From positions 1 through 64,000 of the forward strand of contig NW_003314297.1 of NCBI RefSeq assembly GCF_000143415.4: 64,000 nt of DNA. The letters are read 5' to 3'. Both the position numbers and the translations under genes were made by a program. A model generated the notes under the pieces. The model saw nothing but the letters and a program-made list of their open reading frames with translations, ran no database searches and was not told the origin of the DNA. Shown one piece after another: positions 35,482-49,640 of the stretch. This DNA comes from Selaginella moellendorffii. Its lineage: Eukaryota; Streptophyta; Lycopodiopsida; Selaginellales; Selaginellaceae. How positions within the stretch are numbered: the stretch's first letter is position 1; every line of letters begins with the position of its first letter.

Positions 35482-37832
35482 CTAGGAGCTGGCCTTGCTC
35501 CTGCTGCCCAGTGCACAAGCAGCAGACTCAACGTGCTTGATCAAAAACTCGTAGATTTTCCGCTTCAATCTGGCCAGCGTCTCTACAAGATGTAGATCCG
35601 GGACGTCTTCTTTCTCCGATGCAACCTGATCCAGCCAGTCGTTGACCCTTTTGAGCTGTGACAATATCGCTGCTAACTGGCTGTTCTCCAGCTCCTGCTT
35701 TATCTCCGAGCGGAAGCCTTTGTCCAGTGCCTCTTCCATGAACTTGAGGAACCAGCACTGCGATTCGAACCGGGTCATCTTGGCCAAGTCAGCCGTCTCC
35801 TTCACTCCGTCCCCCTTGCTCCAAACCGTCTCTCCAACACCGTCTCGGCTGGAAGTTTTTCCTTTCACACCCCCGGTGAGATTCCTGCGGACAAATGCCG
35901 ACGTAGCCTTCAACGGAGACGCGGTCCTTGAATTGTCTTTCTTCTCGTTGGCTGTCGGGGTGACTGAGGATAGCGCTCTTCGAGGTGACGCGGCCAAAGT
36001 CGCAGGCTGCTTCACTGGAGTGACCGACGAAGACAGGACGCGGGGCTTAACCGAGTTTCCTTCCACGACAATAACCGGATGCACCATATCTTTGGGCGTC
36101 AGCTTGCTGGCCTGGCCTTTGCAGTGCATTGAGAACGCCGATAAGTCACATGCCAATGCTGACTCCACCCAGTTCTTCGCATTCTTTGCCTTCTCCTCGA
36201 ACAAAGCATTTGAAAAGTTTATCTTCCCTCCTGACTGCTTCTCTGGAGTGGAGACAGCTTGCTGATTCACGAGTAGCGCTTCTGCGACGGCAGACGCCTG
36301 CTCAAGTGATCTGTGGAAGTTCAGAAACTTCTCTACGGTTGGTTGAGGTCTCTCCGGTCTGGAAAGATGACGTATCTCTACAAACATACTGCCAAAAAAG
36401 AAATAAAGGAGGTGTAAGGAGAGAAAAAATGTTTGCGCTTACTTCAAACTACGTATGACTGCTTCCGCCGCCGATGCTTCTTGAAGAGCTGCTACCGCTG
36501 CCAACGACGCCGCATTTCTCCTTTGCATTGCATCCTTAAAAAGAACAGTTACATGCAGTCAAGAACCTTGAGAGCTGCTCACCTTTGCAAAGTTAGCCAA
36601 GCCAGCTGGTAGATCGTCCCAAGACACGCTAGCCACATCGGGAGGAAAAGTCGTCGCAGTTTTGGCGCTAACTTGTACCTTCATGGGAGGCTTAAGAGAA
36701 TCCCCCTGCGGCGACAGCAATCCCTTGTCCTGGTTTCTGCTACTAGAAATAATTGGAATGGAAATCTGTTGAAAGTGCCACACTTCAATGAAGACCCGCA
36801 AAAATCCAAAGAGCTTACCTTCAAGTCAGGTTTTGATTGCTTCACCGTTGCAGCTTTGGCCTCCTTCTGAGCAAATGCACCCTCCCAGCTTTTGCGCAGT
36901 GTCCTGGAACCAGCAGCAACCAGATCGCTCAACTTCACTCCACCGCCGCCGAGTGACTTCCTCTTGTTGCTGTCAACTTTATGAACCTTGCTTGTGCTCG
37001 ATGATCTCTTGCTCACAGGAGACGGCTGCCTGGTCCGAGGAGATGTCAAAACGGGAACGTCGGAAGCACGTCTCCGTGGTCTAGGCGACTCCTTATCAGT
37101 CGCGGAATGGCGTCGCATTGGCGAAGTAGACATAGAACGAGCGCCAGTCCTCGGGCTTGGAATGGAGTCAAACACCCTCGACTTGACAATTCTTCCCTTC
37201 GAACGGCCCCTTTGTTCCTCATGGTTCGCCTGTCTCTCTTCGTCTATCTCCTCGCACGAATCAGGCTCGAGAGGCTTTTGTGAGAGACGCTCCGCAAGCT
37301 TGGCAGCAAAGGTCTCTGCGGACGACCGGTTATACCCTCTCGCCACCTTGTGACCGGAAGAGTATCCTCCTCCGCTTCCACTGCTCGATGACGAAGAGTC
37401 GGACTTGCTCGGGAAATCCTTCTCTTGGAGGAAGGACTGGAAGTGGGGAGGATTTCTTCCTCCCGAGGATGACATGACGAGGTCCTCCGGATCACCCACG
37501 CACTTGTGTCGGCCAGGGAGCGGTCTCACACCACGAAGAACCGGAACTGGCAATGCGTGCTCGAGCTTATCGACGTGAATGAACTGCCCCAGCTGGAGAC
37601 GATCGCTCAGTATGAGATCGTCGTCCTCCTCGGCGAGAGACACGTAGGTCGCATGCGAGGAATCCGAGACTTTGATGTAAAACCCCTGGTTGTGCCACAG
37701 ATCACTGCCCGCCAGCGCCGGGACGATCCCCACGACCTGGAGCAAAACCGAACGATACTGCCCGCCCAGCTTCACATCCGACTCGATGGATTGCAAGAGC
37801 TTGATCAGCACGCCCGGTGTCAATGCCGCCAT
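35482..37832 (-). CDS. DUF936 family protein
   Basis: Four exons (36819-37832, 36583-36765, 36443-36534, 35482-36388) total 2196 nt, 731 residues. The plant-specific DUF936 signature fills the first ~120 residues: [20 protein letters not shown], then [33 protein letters not shown] and [20 protein letters not shown], followed by [11 protein letters not shown]. The middle is a long Ser/Pro/Arg-rich low-complexity region with many SPR/SPxR motifs, probably disordered and phosphorylated. The C-terminal block ([27 protein letters not shown]) is the second conserved part of the family. Molecular function is not established for most members; association with microtubules has been suggested for some relatives. 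ATG 37832 fits the family start; an upstream in-frame GTG is ignored. Confidence 0.9.
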
Positions 37833-38335
37833 GCCTGGCTCGCGATCCGCCGATCGATCGCCGATTTCGAGGCGCCGGAGCTTGATTATCACAATACCTC
37901 ACAGAGATCGCGACGAATCGCAGCGATCCAGCAGCGCTCCTCCTTGCTCCTCTCCCACAGGCGCATGCCCTGGAATCCTAGGGCTCAAGAAGAAGCCCGC
38001 CATCGTCATTCCTCCCCACCTTACACTGTCTGAGCCGGAATCTCCTCGGCGAAAACTGCGACGATGGGGGAATATTCGTCGGCTCTTAACATCCAGCCGG
38101 CCACGTGTACCCGGCGCAAAATGCAGCCGTTGGAAGGGTTTGAAATGCGCTTCATCGGTTCGAATCCGTGTGGCCCCAGCCTTCCCATCATGACTGCAAC
38201 GTGACATACGTTTGCGTTGTTACCCAGCGATTCCACGCTGGGCATTTTATATATTTTGCTTGTCAAGGAAAAAGAAAGATCCAATGATGGAAATTTTAAG
38301 CATAGAATTAGGAAGATTTTTTCTCTCATGGTCTT
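37833..38335. other. Divergent intergenic region (DUF936 / PPR)
   Basis: The 503 bp between two divergently transcribed genes must hold both promoters. A tRNA T-loop-like 'ggttcgaatcc' occurs near 38157 but no complete tRNA fold is present. Confidence 0.6.
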
Positions 38336-39973
38336 ATGGGAATCGAGACCGAGTCTTGTCTAGAATCGCTGATCAAATCCGCCACTGTCTCGAGAGATCT
38401 GTCGCGAGCTCGAGAAGTCCACGCGCAAATTCTGGGAAGCAAACTCCACAGCAGGAGCAAATACCTTCACAACCGTATGATCCAAATGTATGGCGCTTGC
38501 GGGAGCCTCGAGGAGGCACGTCGCGTGTTCGAATCCATCGACCACCCTAACGGCTTCTCCTGGAATATCCTCCTCACGGCATATGCCCAAAGAGGGCATC
38601 TGCAAGACTCCAAGAGGATCTTCGATGCAATGCCGGAGAGGGACGTCGTCTCTTGGACGGCAATGCTGACAGCATATTCCCACGCCGGGGATCTTCACAC
38701 GGCAAAGGAATTGTTCGATCAAATGCCAAAGAAAAACAATGTCGCGTGGAACGCGATGCTGCAAGCATATGCCCAAGCAGGGTATCTCAAACTCGCGCGG
38801 AATCTTTTCGACAAAATGCCCCAGCGGAACGTGGTAACCTGGACTGCCATGGTTCAAGCTTATGTAGATCATGGGCATCTTGAGCAGGCAGGGAATCTCT
38901 TTGAGAAAATGCGAGAGCCCAACGCACTCACTCTCCACTGCATGATCCTGGCATATTCTCAAGCCGGGGATCTGGCATCAGCCAAAAGAATCTTTCACAG
39001 TGTTTTGTGTCCGGACTCGTTCCTGTGTAACGCAATGCTTAGAACATATTCCCTGCACCGCCAGCTCAACGAATGCGAATCTCTGTTTGGCCGGATGCCT
39101 TACAGGGATATAGCCACGTGGACAGTCATGCTCCAAGCATATGCCCTGGAAGGGCATCTAGCATCCGCGAAGAGGATATTCCACTCCATGCCCGAGCAAG
39201 ACGACGTCTCCTGGAATGCAATGCTCCATGCTTTTGTGGCTTCCGGAGATTTGGAAGAGGCTAAAACAGTGTTTGACACCATGCCTGTGCGCGACGTTAT
39301 CTCCTGGAGTAGTATGGTGACAGCATATGCCCAGAACAGGCATCTCTCCTCCGCAAAGCGTATGTTCGATGGAATGCCCGAGAAAGACGTGGTTGCATGG
39401 ACCGCAATCGTTTTCGTCTACGCTCAAAATGGCCTCCTCACCACAGCGGCCTTCACTTTCGACACAATGCCGGAACGAAACTTGGTTTCCTGGAACACCA
39501 TGATCCAGGCCTACGGAGATTCCATCCACTGCGCTCGAGGAGTGGAGCTCTTCCGGCTCTTAGAGATGGAAGGCGTGGAACCCGACGAGATCTCCTTCAT
39601 GGGCACACTGGTGGCTTGCAGCTACAAGGGAGTGCTGCTCGAGGGCATCCAGATCTTCCAGACGATGATCCAGGGGCACGGCTTGGAGCCCCGGCAGGAG
39701 CACTACTCTTGCATGATCAGCATCCTTGGACGAGCCGGAGACGTGAGAAGTGCCGAATGGCTGCTGCAAAGTATGCCTTTCAGGCCTGATTCTGTTGCAT
39801 GGGCGGCACTGCTTAGTTCTTGCAAGATCCACGACGAGTCCGTGCTCGGGGTCCGAGCAGCCAAAAACGCGTTCCGAACGAGAGCCTGGGATGCCACACC
39901 TTATGTATTGCTCTCGAACCTCTGCCTCACGGAAAGAAAGTTGAAAACCACAGTAAAAGAGTTGAGCAAGTGA
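38336..39973 (+). CDS. Pentatricopeptide repeat (PPR) protein, PLS-E-like
   Basis: Intronless, 545 residues, ATG 38336. After a helical N-terminus (CLESLIKSATVSRDLSRARE) about twelve PPR motifs follow in regular spacing, for example IFDAMPERDVVSWTAMLTAY and LFDKMPQRNVVTWTAMVQAY. The C-terminal part shows an L2/S2-E1-like end (QEHYSCMISILGRAGDVRSA, then MPFRPDSVAWAALLSSCKIH) and ends within an incomplete E domain (YVLLSNLCLTERK), without a DYW deaminase. Such proteins act in organellar RNA maturation or editing, often with a DYW partner supplied separately. No strong transit peptide is visible, so localisation is uncertain. Its stop lies 34 bp from the stop of the convergent FAHD1-like gene. 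Confidence 0.9.
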   Translation: MGIETESCLESLIKSATVSRDLSRAREVHAQILGSKLHSRSKYLHNRMIQMYGACGSLEEARRVFESIDHPNGFSWNILLTAYAQRGHLQDSKRIFDAMPERDVVSWTAMLTAYSHAGDLHTAKELFDQMPKKNNVAWNAMLQAYAQAGYLKLARNLFDKMPQRNVVTWTAMVQAYVDHGHLEQAGNLFEKMREPNALTLHCMILAYSQAGDLASAKRIFHSVLCPDSFLCNAMLRTYSLHRQLNECESLFGRMPYRDIATWTVMLQAYALEGHLASAKRIFHSMPEQDDVSWNAMLHAFVASGDLEEAKTVFDTMPVRDVISWSSMVTAYAQNRHLSSAKRMFDGMPEKDVVAWTAIVFVYAQNGLLTTAAFTFDTMPERNLVSWNTMIQAYGDSIHCARGVELFRLLEMEGVEPDEISFMGTLVACSYKGVLLEGIQIFQTMIQGHGLEPRQEHYSCMISILGRAGDVRSAEWLLQSMPFRPDSVAWAALLSSCKIHDESVLGVRAAKNAFRTRAWDATPYVLLSNLCLTERKLKTTVKELSK

Positions 39974-40007
39974 CTTACGTAAAGTTCTGGTAGATTGGAG
40001 CCTTGGA

Positions 40008-41056
40008 TCATTGTGGAACATCAGTTCCATCCAGAGATTCCGAGAGGAATGGAGACTTTGTGCGTTCCGGGTCCGGCCTAGTTATCACTGGGAACGTCAT
40101 TTGAACCGCTGGAGACGCAATGCCAGCGGTGATTGTTTGGCCAGCTTTAACGGGTCCAACGCCATGGGGAGTTCCTGTCACGCAAAGGGAGATTACAAAG
40201 CTTGAAAGTTTCGAGAGAGCGACCACTTGTACCAGTAAGGATCATATCGCCTTCGTTGAGAGTCATGATGCCGCTTATGTAATGGATGAGAAAAGGAATG
40301 CTGAAGATCATATCACTTGTGCATCCCTTTTGCTTCGTCTGGCCATCCACCTGGTGGAAGAGTCCGAGTTACAAACAGGAAAAAAATGTTTCCCAGCTTA
40401 CCTTGAGCCAAAATGAGAGCGGTGGAATGGGCGTTTTCTTCAGTTGGAACTAAGAAGGAAGTAAACAGCGTCAAGAAAACTGAGTGAGCTTTTAGCGACT
40501 CACGAATTTACTTATCGGCGTGAAAGTGTCGTAGCCTTTTGAAACTGTCCATGGCAATCTTTTTTCCTGAGATCGAATTCGCAAACTCGCGATTGAAACT
40601 CATTCAAAATGTACCTTTGCAACGTTTTGAAGGCTTCTCGCAGTCATATCCAATGCCAAAACATAGCCTGTGATCCATCTGAAGTTACGAAAAAAAATCC
40701 AGAGACATGAGCTTTCTATTAACCTCTCACGTAATTCCAGGCCTCCTCCTCAAACACATCCTTCGCTCGCCTTCCAATCACGACACCAATCTCTGCCTCA
40801 TAATCCACCTCCGTGATAGGCTTTGGAATTTCGATCGGATCGGGCTCGCGGACGTACGAAGACGTTGGCTTGAGGAAGAGCACTGGCTCCTGCCGATGAT
40901 CAAGTAAATGCGACGATCAAAGCTCTCTCCAGATCAAAATCGAACCTTTGGAATGGCGCTCCCCAGCTCCTTTGCGTGCGCTGCGTAATTCCTCCCCACC
41001 GCGACGATCTTGGTGCCACAATCGATAAGCTTCCTGCCAAGGAGCTCCGCCGACAT
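40008..41056 (-). CDS. Fumarylacetoacetate hydrolase domain protein (FAHD1-like acylpyruvase)
   Basis: Seven exons (40946-41056, 40724-40889, 40615-40667, 40504-40566, 40402-40449, 40233-40350, 40008-40174) total 726 nt, 241 residues, the usual FAHD1 length. Signatures: IVAVGRNYAAHAKELGSAIP at the N-terminus; VLFLKPTSSYV; the metal-site segment EVDYEAEIGVVIGRRAKDV (Glu/Asp ligands); GYVLALDMTARSLQ; KGYDTFTPIS; DMIFSIPFLIHYIS; and TGTPHGVGPVKAGQTI near the end. FAHD1 enzymes cleave acylpyruvates and decarboxylate oxaloacetate in mitochondria. The N-terminus here has no obvious presequence. Start and stop agree with the family. The 5' end is separated by 385 bp from the divergent MFP gene, with a tRNA-Leu gene between them. 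Confidence 0.9.
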
Positions 41057-41441
41057 TGTTGTGAGCGAGGAAAATTAGGGCTCCACGGTCTCTTTACAAA
41101 ATTTCTAAGATAGAACAGAATAAGGTGCCTTGAGCATAAAATAAGCATAATGTCAGGATGGCCGAGCTGGTCTAAGGCGCTAGTTTCAGGTACTAGTCCG
41201 TAGAAGGGCATGGGTTCGAATCCCATTCCTGACAGATTCTATATCTTTTCCACCAACCTTCGACTTTTTTCTTTTTCTATGATTGATGATCACTGTTGAA
41301 TGGCGCAAGATCTGAAGAACCAAGTTCCAGACTTTAGTAGCAAGCAGAGCTCTTGAGTTAAAAGATTTTAGGTAGTGACGCACGACTTTAGGATCACCGT
41401 TGTGCTATATAGCGAAGGCGCCCTAAGATTGTCTCCTCGCA
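41057..41441. promoter_or_regulatory. Divergent promoter region, FAHD1-like / MFP
   Basis: The 385 bp between two divergent start codons contain the tRNA-Leu gene. A TATA-like 'ctatatagc' lies at 41405-41412, about 35 bp before the MFP ATG. Confidence 0.5.
41152..41234 (+). tRNA. trnL-CAG: tRNA-Leu (anticodon CAG)
   Basis: An 83-nt class II tRNA. Acceptor stem GTCAGGA pairs with TCCTGAC, discriminator A. The D-arm contains GCTGGTCTAAGGC. The anticodon stem CTAGT/ACTAG encloses loop TTCAGGT (anticodon CAG). A long variable arm follows, then T-arm GGGTTCGAATCCC. There is no intron. It sits in the short divergent promoter between FAHD1 and MFP. Confidence 0.95.
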
Positions 41442-44686
<3,245 letters not shown>

Positions 44687-44698
44687 CTGCTCCATCAT

Positions 44699-45409
44699 TT
44701 ACTTGGCCTCGGGGTGGGGGATGTCTGGAGGAAGCTCAGTCGCCACAATGTTTGGAGGTTTCGGAACCGAGTCGTTTGCCGCAAGAAAGGCATAGTCTTC
44801 GTGCCACACCTTTTGTGTGTCCTTGTCTTTGCTAACTCTGATCATCATCTCGACCTCGTCATGAGTGAAGCAGATTCCATGTTTGGTCATTGCATCCTGA
44901 AAGAAAGAGAAGACATGAGATTTTTGTTTAAACTTCTCACGTACGTAGAGATCGTCTGGTTCAATATAATCCTGTCCGGGAGGGCACAGAGCCTACAGCA
45001 AAAGCAAGTGTGAAAAAGAGAGAGAAAGAGAGAAAAACCAAAGAGAATTCCTGGCTTACTTGCAATGCTGCAATCAATTCTTTCTCACTGTGCCGATAAC
45101 CGATCGTTGGATCCTCGTGGAAGAGCTCGGCGATCTTGCTTTGGACATTGTCCATGTCAAGGAAGCCCTTGGTGCATTGCTTCGGATCTTCCTCCTCTCT
45201 TGCCTGTGGACGATCCAAAACAAAAGAGAGTTAGTTCTCAAAATCGGGAAACTACCACATTGAAATCTCCTCGATCTTGTTCTCACCCGGAAGATGACAT
45301 ACTCGATGTGCCTCTCAGTGGGATTGAATCCCAGCGCTCGCATCAATATAGTCACGTCCCTGATTGACAAGATCACGAAAAAAATAAGATCTCGGAGAGA
45401 GAGGTGAGA

Positions 45410-45456
<47 letters not shown>

Positions 45457-45651
45457 CGAGAGAGGGTTTTACTTCTCTTCAACCTCGTTGGGTTTCTTTT
45501 TGGCGCCCTTCTTGGAGACAAGATTGAAGGCCCTGTAGAGCGTCTCTAGCATGTCGGGGCCCAAGTCATACCTGTATCTTGGCGGTGGTGGCGGCGGGAG
45601 GTCCGGGATTTTCTTCTTCGGTGGTGGTGGCGGCGGCGGCGCTTCCGACAT
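44699..45651 (-). CDS. EF-hand-like protein, possibly dynein regulatory complex DRC8/EFCAB2-like
   Basis: Five exons (45473-45651, 45287-45359, 45060-45203, 44945-44992, 44699-44896) total 642 nt, 213 residues. It starts with a Pro/Lys-rich tail (MSEAPPPPPPPKKKIPDLPP), then four degenerate EF-hand-like helical units: ETLYRAFNLVSKK; TILMRALGFNPTERHIEYV; the middle with KGFLDMDNVQSKIAELF; and the last with HGICFTHDEVEMMIRVSKDK. The phrases LMRALGFNPTE and the two-lobe layout resemble EFCAB2/DRC8, a component of the axonemal nexin link, but canonical Ca2+ loops are missing and the match is by eye. Plants with swimming sperm retain axonemal genes, so the assignment would fit a lycophyte. Otherwise it is an unspecified calmodulin-superfamily protein. 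An (AG)n tract lies in intron 1. Confidence 0.6.
45413..45452. repeat. (AG)n microsatellite in intron
   Basis: About 40 bp of GA dinucleotides in the first intron of the EF-hand-like gene. Confidence 0.9.
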
Positions 45652-45762
45652 TCAAAATTCCGTTACTCGCCGCGACCCAGTCAATCCAGTTGACAAAAAG
45701 GATTTAACGGTCATTTGATCAAATTAGCCTACGTAGCATATTTAACGAAAATGGCAAAACAA

Positions 45763-45834
45763 TATCGGAGCCAGGTTTCGATCCTGGGACCTGTGGGTTA
45801 TGGGCCCACCACGCTTCCGCTGCGCCACTCCGAT
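45763..45834 (-). tRNA. trnfM/iMet-CAT: Initiator tRNA-Met (anticodon CAT)
   Basis: A 72-nt sequence on the minus strand, nearly identical to plant initiator tRNA-Met. It starts with A, acceptor ATCGGAG pairs with CTCCGAT, the anticodon loop is in GGGCCCATAACCC with the G-C-rich stem diagnostic of initiators, and the T-arm is CAGGATCGAAACCTG (initiator-type AUCG instead of TTC). It differs from the common plant sequence in the acceptor stem (CGGAG for CAGAG, with compensation on the other side). Confidence 0.95.
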
Positions 45835-46960
45835 ATCTCGTTGCACATCTTTCTATCTTCAAGCATGTTGTACTGACTTTAGGGCAAGCTTGTTTTTCTT
45901 TTAGCTGACAACAGGCTGCGAACAGCACAATGTGGTCGCCCTTGGATTCAACTGGAGTAGCGATGGCACCTGTGGATCTTAGATTGGAATCATCACGAGC
46001 CTTGAGGAGAAAGCTTGAAATCTAGAGGTAAGTGAGATGCTGTGCCTAATCTACGAGCTAGAGCCCCGTGTGAAGGAGGGGTCGATGTGGTTTAGAGAGA
46101 CAGAATGGGTTTCTGTAATTCTGTAATTGAAAATAAAGCAAAAGTAAAAAATAATTTGCTGCGTGTTACACTTGGTTTGCTTGATAGTAGTGTCATTAAA
46201 TAAACTATTTGATTAATAATTATAAACATGTTTATAATTTATAACTCAAAAATAATCTTATTGCATTATTAACCATTAGATGGTAGAATTAAAAAGAATA
46301 TACTTAGAAGTGTTTAGTAAATTATAAACATGTTTGTAGATTATAAATACGAAATTAATCTAAATGAATAACAATCGTTAGATAGTAGAATATCCTAGAA
46401 TATCCAGTCATATTCTAGTTTGCTTAAGCAAAACCTATATACTTAAAAATGAATTTAGGGTTAATTAGCTTATCAATGCATGGTTCTTAGGGTTCTTCCT
46501 CCACAAGCCCTAAAAAGCTTTAACTTTGTTAATAGTAACACAACATAGGGTAAAGGGTGAAAACCGGCTCGTTAACAAATGATGCGATAATCACACATTC
46601 TAGTTAGAACAAACAGTACACAAGTTGATTCAGAAGCAACACTAGCAGTATATACCTTTTTCCTGTCCTTGGGAAATCTTGACAGTATGCCTAGAGCTAG
46701 ATGTTGTGGCATTGTCCCATGTCCAGTTCAATGCGGCATGATATAGTCTTCTCTAGTAATCCACCATGGAGTAAATAAGTTAACATCCTTTCCAAGGAGC
46801 TTCTTAGCTCACTGAACAACAACCTGACCTTGTTCCTTGTCTCAACACAACTCATGTGTGGCTCAGAGAGGCCATTTGTATCATAACACTTATTCCGAAC
46901 TTATCTCACTGCCTGCATAGCCAACCAGCACGCTTTTCCCTATCAACCAGATTGCGTCAT
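45835..46960. other. AT-rich, no clear gene
   Basis: Low-complexity AT-rich DNA. Two related ~100-bp blocks near 46200-46400 ('ataaacatgtttataa...' and 'ataaacatgtttgtaga...', again near 47650) look like decayed repeats. No gene is seen. Confidence 0.5.
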
Positions 46961-47400
46961 ACGTTTTGTTCACGCCACTTAACAACTTTGCTCACAAGCT
47001 TGAATTGTCCTCGTACAATATGGTTATAACATTTGCCATAGTTTTATCTGTCTCAATAACAACACCAAAAAAACATTTTGCTACAGGCACATACGTGAGC
47101 ATCCTCTTGAATCATGCAAAGGCCAAAGAACTTAGTTTAGCAGCCTTGTCGGTGCATAGCAGCAGGAACTTACCAGCAGCTTGAGTTTCAGTTTTAGAAT
47201 GTTCCCATAAAGTTGCATCATCTTTATTATCACGGGAAGGATCCAGTCCCAGATGGAATTGTCTCAGAGATGAAGGCACACAAAACCTCTTGTCAATGTA
47301 CCATGCTTGACAACCCTTGGAAGATCTGTTGAGCAACGAGAGGGTGTTGACCAGAAGCACACTTTCCACCTTGTTCATAATTTCTTGCTATCTGACACTT
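46961..47400 (-). pseudogene. Fragment of an unrecognised protein gene
   Basis: An open stretch on the minus strand (about 47378 to 47112, SLLNRSSKGCQAWYIDKRF...) continues past a stop with protein-like sequence down to about 46960. No domain is recognised. It lies downstream of, and in the same orientation as, the NTPase relics, so it may be a 3' part of that gene family. Confidence 0.3.
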
Positions 47401-47944
47401 AATTATAAAATATTAAATCACTAATATTGATTCAAATGAGTATATAAACTGTGGAGATCTTTTCAAATCATATCAGTTTATTAATATATTATTTTTATTT
47501 TACTTTCATTAAGAATTAGGAAACGCTTCAGTACCAATATAAGTCCAAAATAAAAATTAAATCGAACTTAATAATAATTTTCTTTCCATTCATTAATGCT
47601 TGGTTTGATTAATAATAGTTCTTATTATTTATTAATTGTAATTTCATATTATAAACATGTTTAGAGGAAGTGTTTAGAAAATTTTATAGATTATATAAAT
47701 ATTTATAAATTCTAAAATATAAGATTAATTTAAATGAATGACAACTGTTAAATTATCCCAGAATATACAAGCATTAAGTAACCCTAGGTTTGCTTATGCA
47801 AACCAAAAAGTTCAAAACTATTTACTTTTTTTAGAAAGATTTTTTAAAATAAAAACTACACCAATTATAGAACCCTAGTTATTTTGTTAATTTGTAAGTT
47901 CCAAAGTTTAACAGGTTCAGGAGCTGTTTGTTCAACTAACTGCA

Positions 47945-48740
47945 TCTTAAATTCGCCCAATGCACATTCCTTTGCCTTTGGAGCTTTCATGATCGTTGTT
48001 TTCATGCCTCCCCAAACTATCAAACTTGTCAAACCTATCATCTACCCCAGCCTTTGGATGCTTAAACACCTGATTGTTGAGCATGTGGATTTCTTCGGGA
48101 GACCAAGTCGGGAAAAAAAGTCTGATCACATCGTCTCAATGGTGCTTCTACTCGTGCTCTGACAAGGTTACTATAACGGTCTTGCAAGGTAGGCTCCACT
48201 GGTTTTCATTGAACTTCCAGTCTGCCAGGTACCACATTGTGCCCTCCTCTTCAGCCTCCACCCAATACGTGGCAAGGACGGGATCAATAGTGGATGTAAC
48301 CTTGCCGTCCTTGTTAAAGGCGTAGTACCTGTTGAATTCATTGAACTTGTGGTCTGCAAAAAAGAGGGAGGGGTACCTTCTTTCAAAAGGCAATTGAACT
48401 GGGACTTAGGGAAGATGTGTTTGAGGAGCTGCTGTGGGTGATTTCTAGTAGAGTGGTCATACTCTCCACTCACCCCTGGCCCAGAGGTGCTACAGCTTAG
48501 TCTTCAGACGCTTGTGAAGGAACTCCCACAACAGAACGAAGAGAGGCCTTATTGATCTCAGGTGTACCCTATGCAACCACAGAAGTTACCTTTGACGTCT
48601 CACTGTGTGCCCAGATCAAGTCGAGGATTTTGCCATAGCAGCTCCTCACGTACACCACCAGCTTGTGCTTTCTTGAGTATTGCCAGAGCCCGCGAGCACT
48701 CTTGCAAGTTTGCGAGCCCGAAAACAATTAACAATGTTGC
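47945..48740 (-). pseudogene. Crinkler/RHS-like P-loop NTPase relic, copy 2
   Basis: Read on the minus strand, fragments such as EFNRYYAFNKDGKVT, the VIRLFFPTWSPEEIHMLNN stretch and VFKHPKAGVDDRFDKF are collinear with copy 1 (48780-49640). Stops and frameshifts separate them, and the P-loop region around 48590 is broken. These phrases resemble the NTPase module of Crinkler/RHS-type proteins of eukaryotes. The copy is clearly dead. Confidence 0.55.
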
Positions 48741-48779
48741 TAATGCCATGCAGGATAGTGAGAGACTTTGTGTAGCTAA

Positions 48780-49640
48780 TACTATTAGTCTTAATCAAAA
48801 ACTAAAAGTCTTAGTTACACAAAATCTCCCACTATCTTGCACAACGTTAGTAATGTTATCAATTGCTTTCTCAAGCTCTTGCTCTTGATGTATGCCAGTC
48901 TTGGATAGAACATGCCTCGGGACACCTCCCCACTTGTTAAACTTTTTGTCCACCTCAGCCTTTGGATGCTTAAACACCCAATCGTTCAACGTATGGATTT
49001 CTTCACGAGACCACATCGGGATAAAAAGCCTGATCACATCGTCTCCTTTGAAGAAGTGGTGGTGATTCACAAGGTGGCTATAATGACCTTGCAAGGCAAG
49101 CTCCAATAGTACTTATCAATCTTCCAGTTTGCCAAGTACTACACCTTGCCTTCCTCTTCGGCCTCCACCCAATTCGCAACGATGGCAAGGATGAAACTTT
49201 GCCATCCTTCTCAAAGGTGTAGTACCTATTAGATTCCTTGAACTTGAGGAGGATAAGGTTCCAACAACGCTTCTGAAGGAGCTCCCACAACACAACGAAG
49301 ACAAAGCTGGACTTGCTGATCCCGGGCATGCCCAACACAACCACGGAAGCTATCTCTGACGTCTCACTGTGCGCCCAGATCAAGTTGAGGAGCAGCTCCT
49401 CACATACACCAGCAGCTCGCGCTTTTTTGAGTATTGCCAGAGCCCCACGAGCACTCTTGGCAGCTGCAGAAACTTACCCCCGGGCTTGTCAAGCAGCGGC
49501 GTCTGTGAGAAGGCTTCCATGGGCGTCAGCGATCGCCGCTGCTGTCTCTCGCAGATCTCACAGATCTCGGAGACCTCGTGACCAGCCTGGGATGGGGGCA
49601 CACCGAGCCGCTGGGATGCACGCCGCCAGGAGCCTCGACA
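48780..49640 (-). pseudogene. Crinkler/RHS-like P-loop NTPase relic, copy 1
   Basis: The minus strand holds a Walker A-like GMPGISKSSF (one Gly of GxxGxGKS changed to Ser) at about 49310. It is followed by LWELLQKRCWNLI, then RYYTFEKDGKVS. After a frameshift come VIRLFIPMWSREEIHTLND and VFKHPKAEVDKKFNKWGGVP, then HVLSKTG. The layout (P-loop, nucleotide-reading strands, then a helical region) resembles the NTPase part of Crinkler/RHS-type proteins. No intact frame spans it. Upstream, a region near 49500-49640 is open (SEICEICERQQRRS) but unrecognised. Confidence 0.6.

Noticed and set aside
37500-38033. 175-codon plus-strand ORF antisense to DUF936
   Set aside because: It is a complement-strand shadow of the well-supported DUF936 N-terminal exon.
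38120-38180. tRNA-like T-loop 'ggttcgaatcc' near 38157
   Set aside because: The outer T-stem pairs and the acceptor stem do not form, and no D-arm or anticodon arm could be placed.
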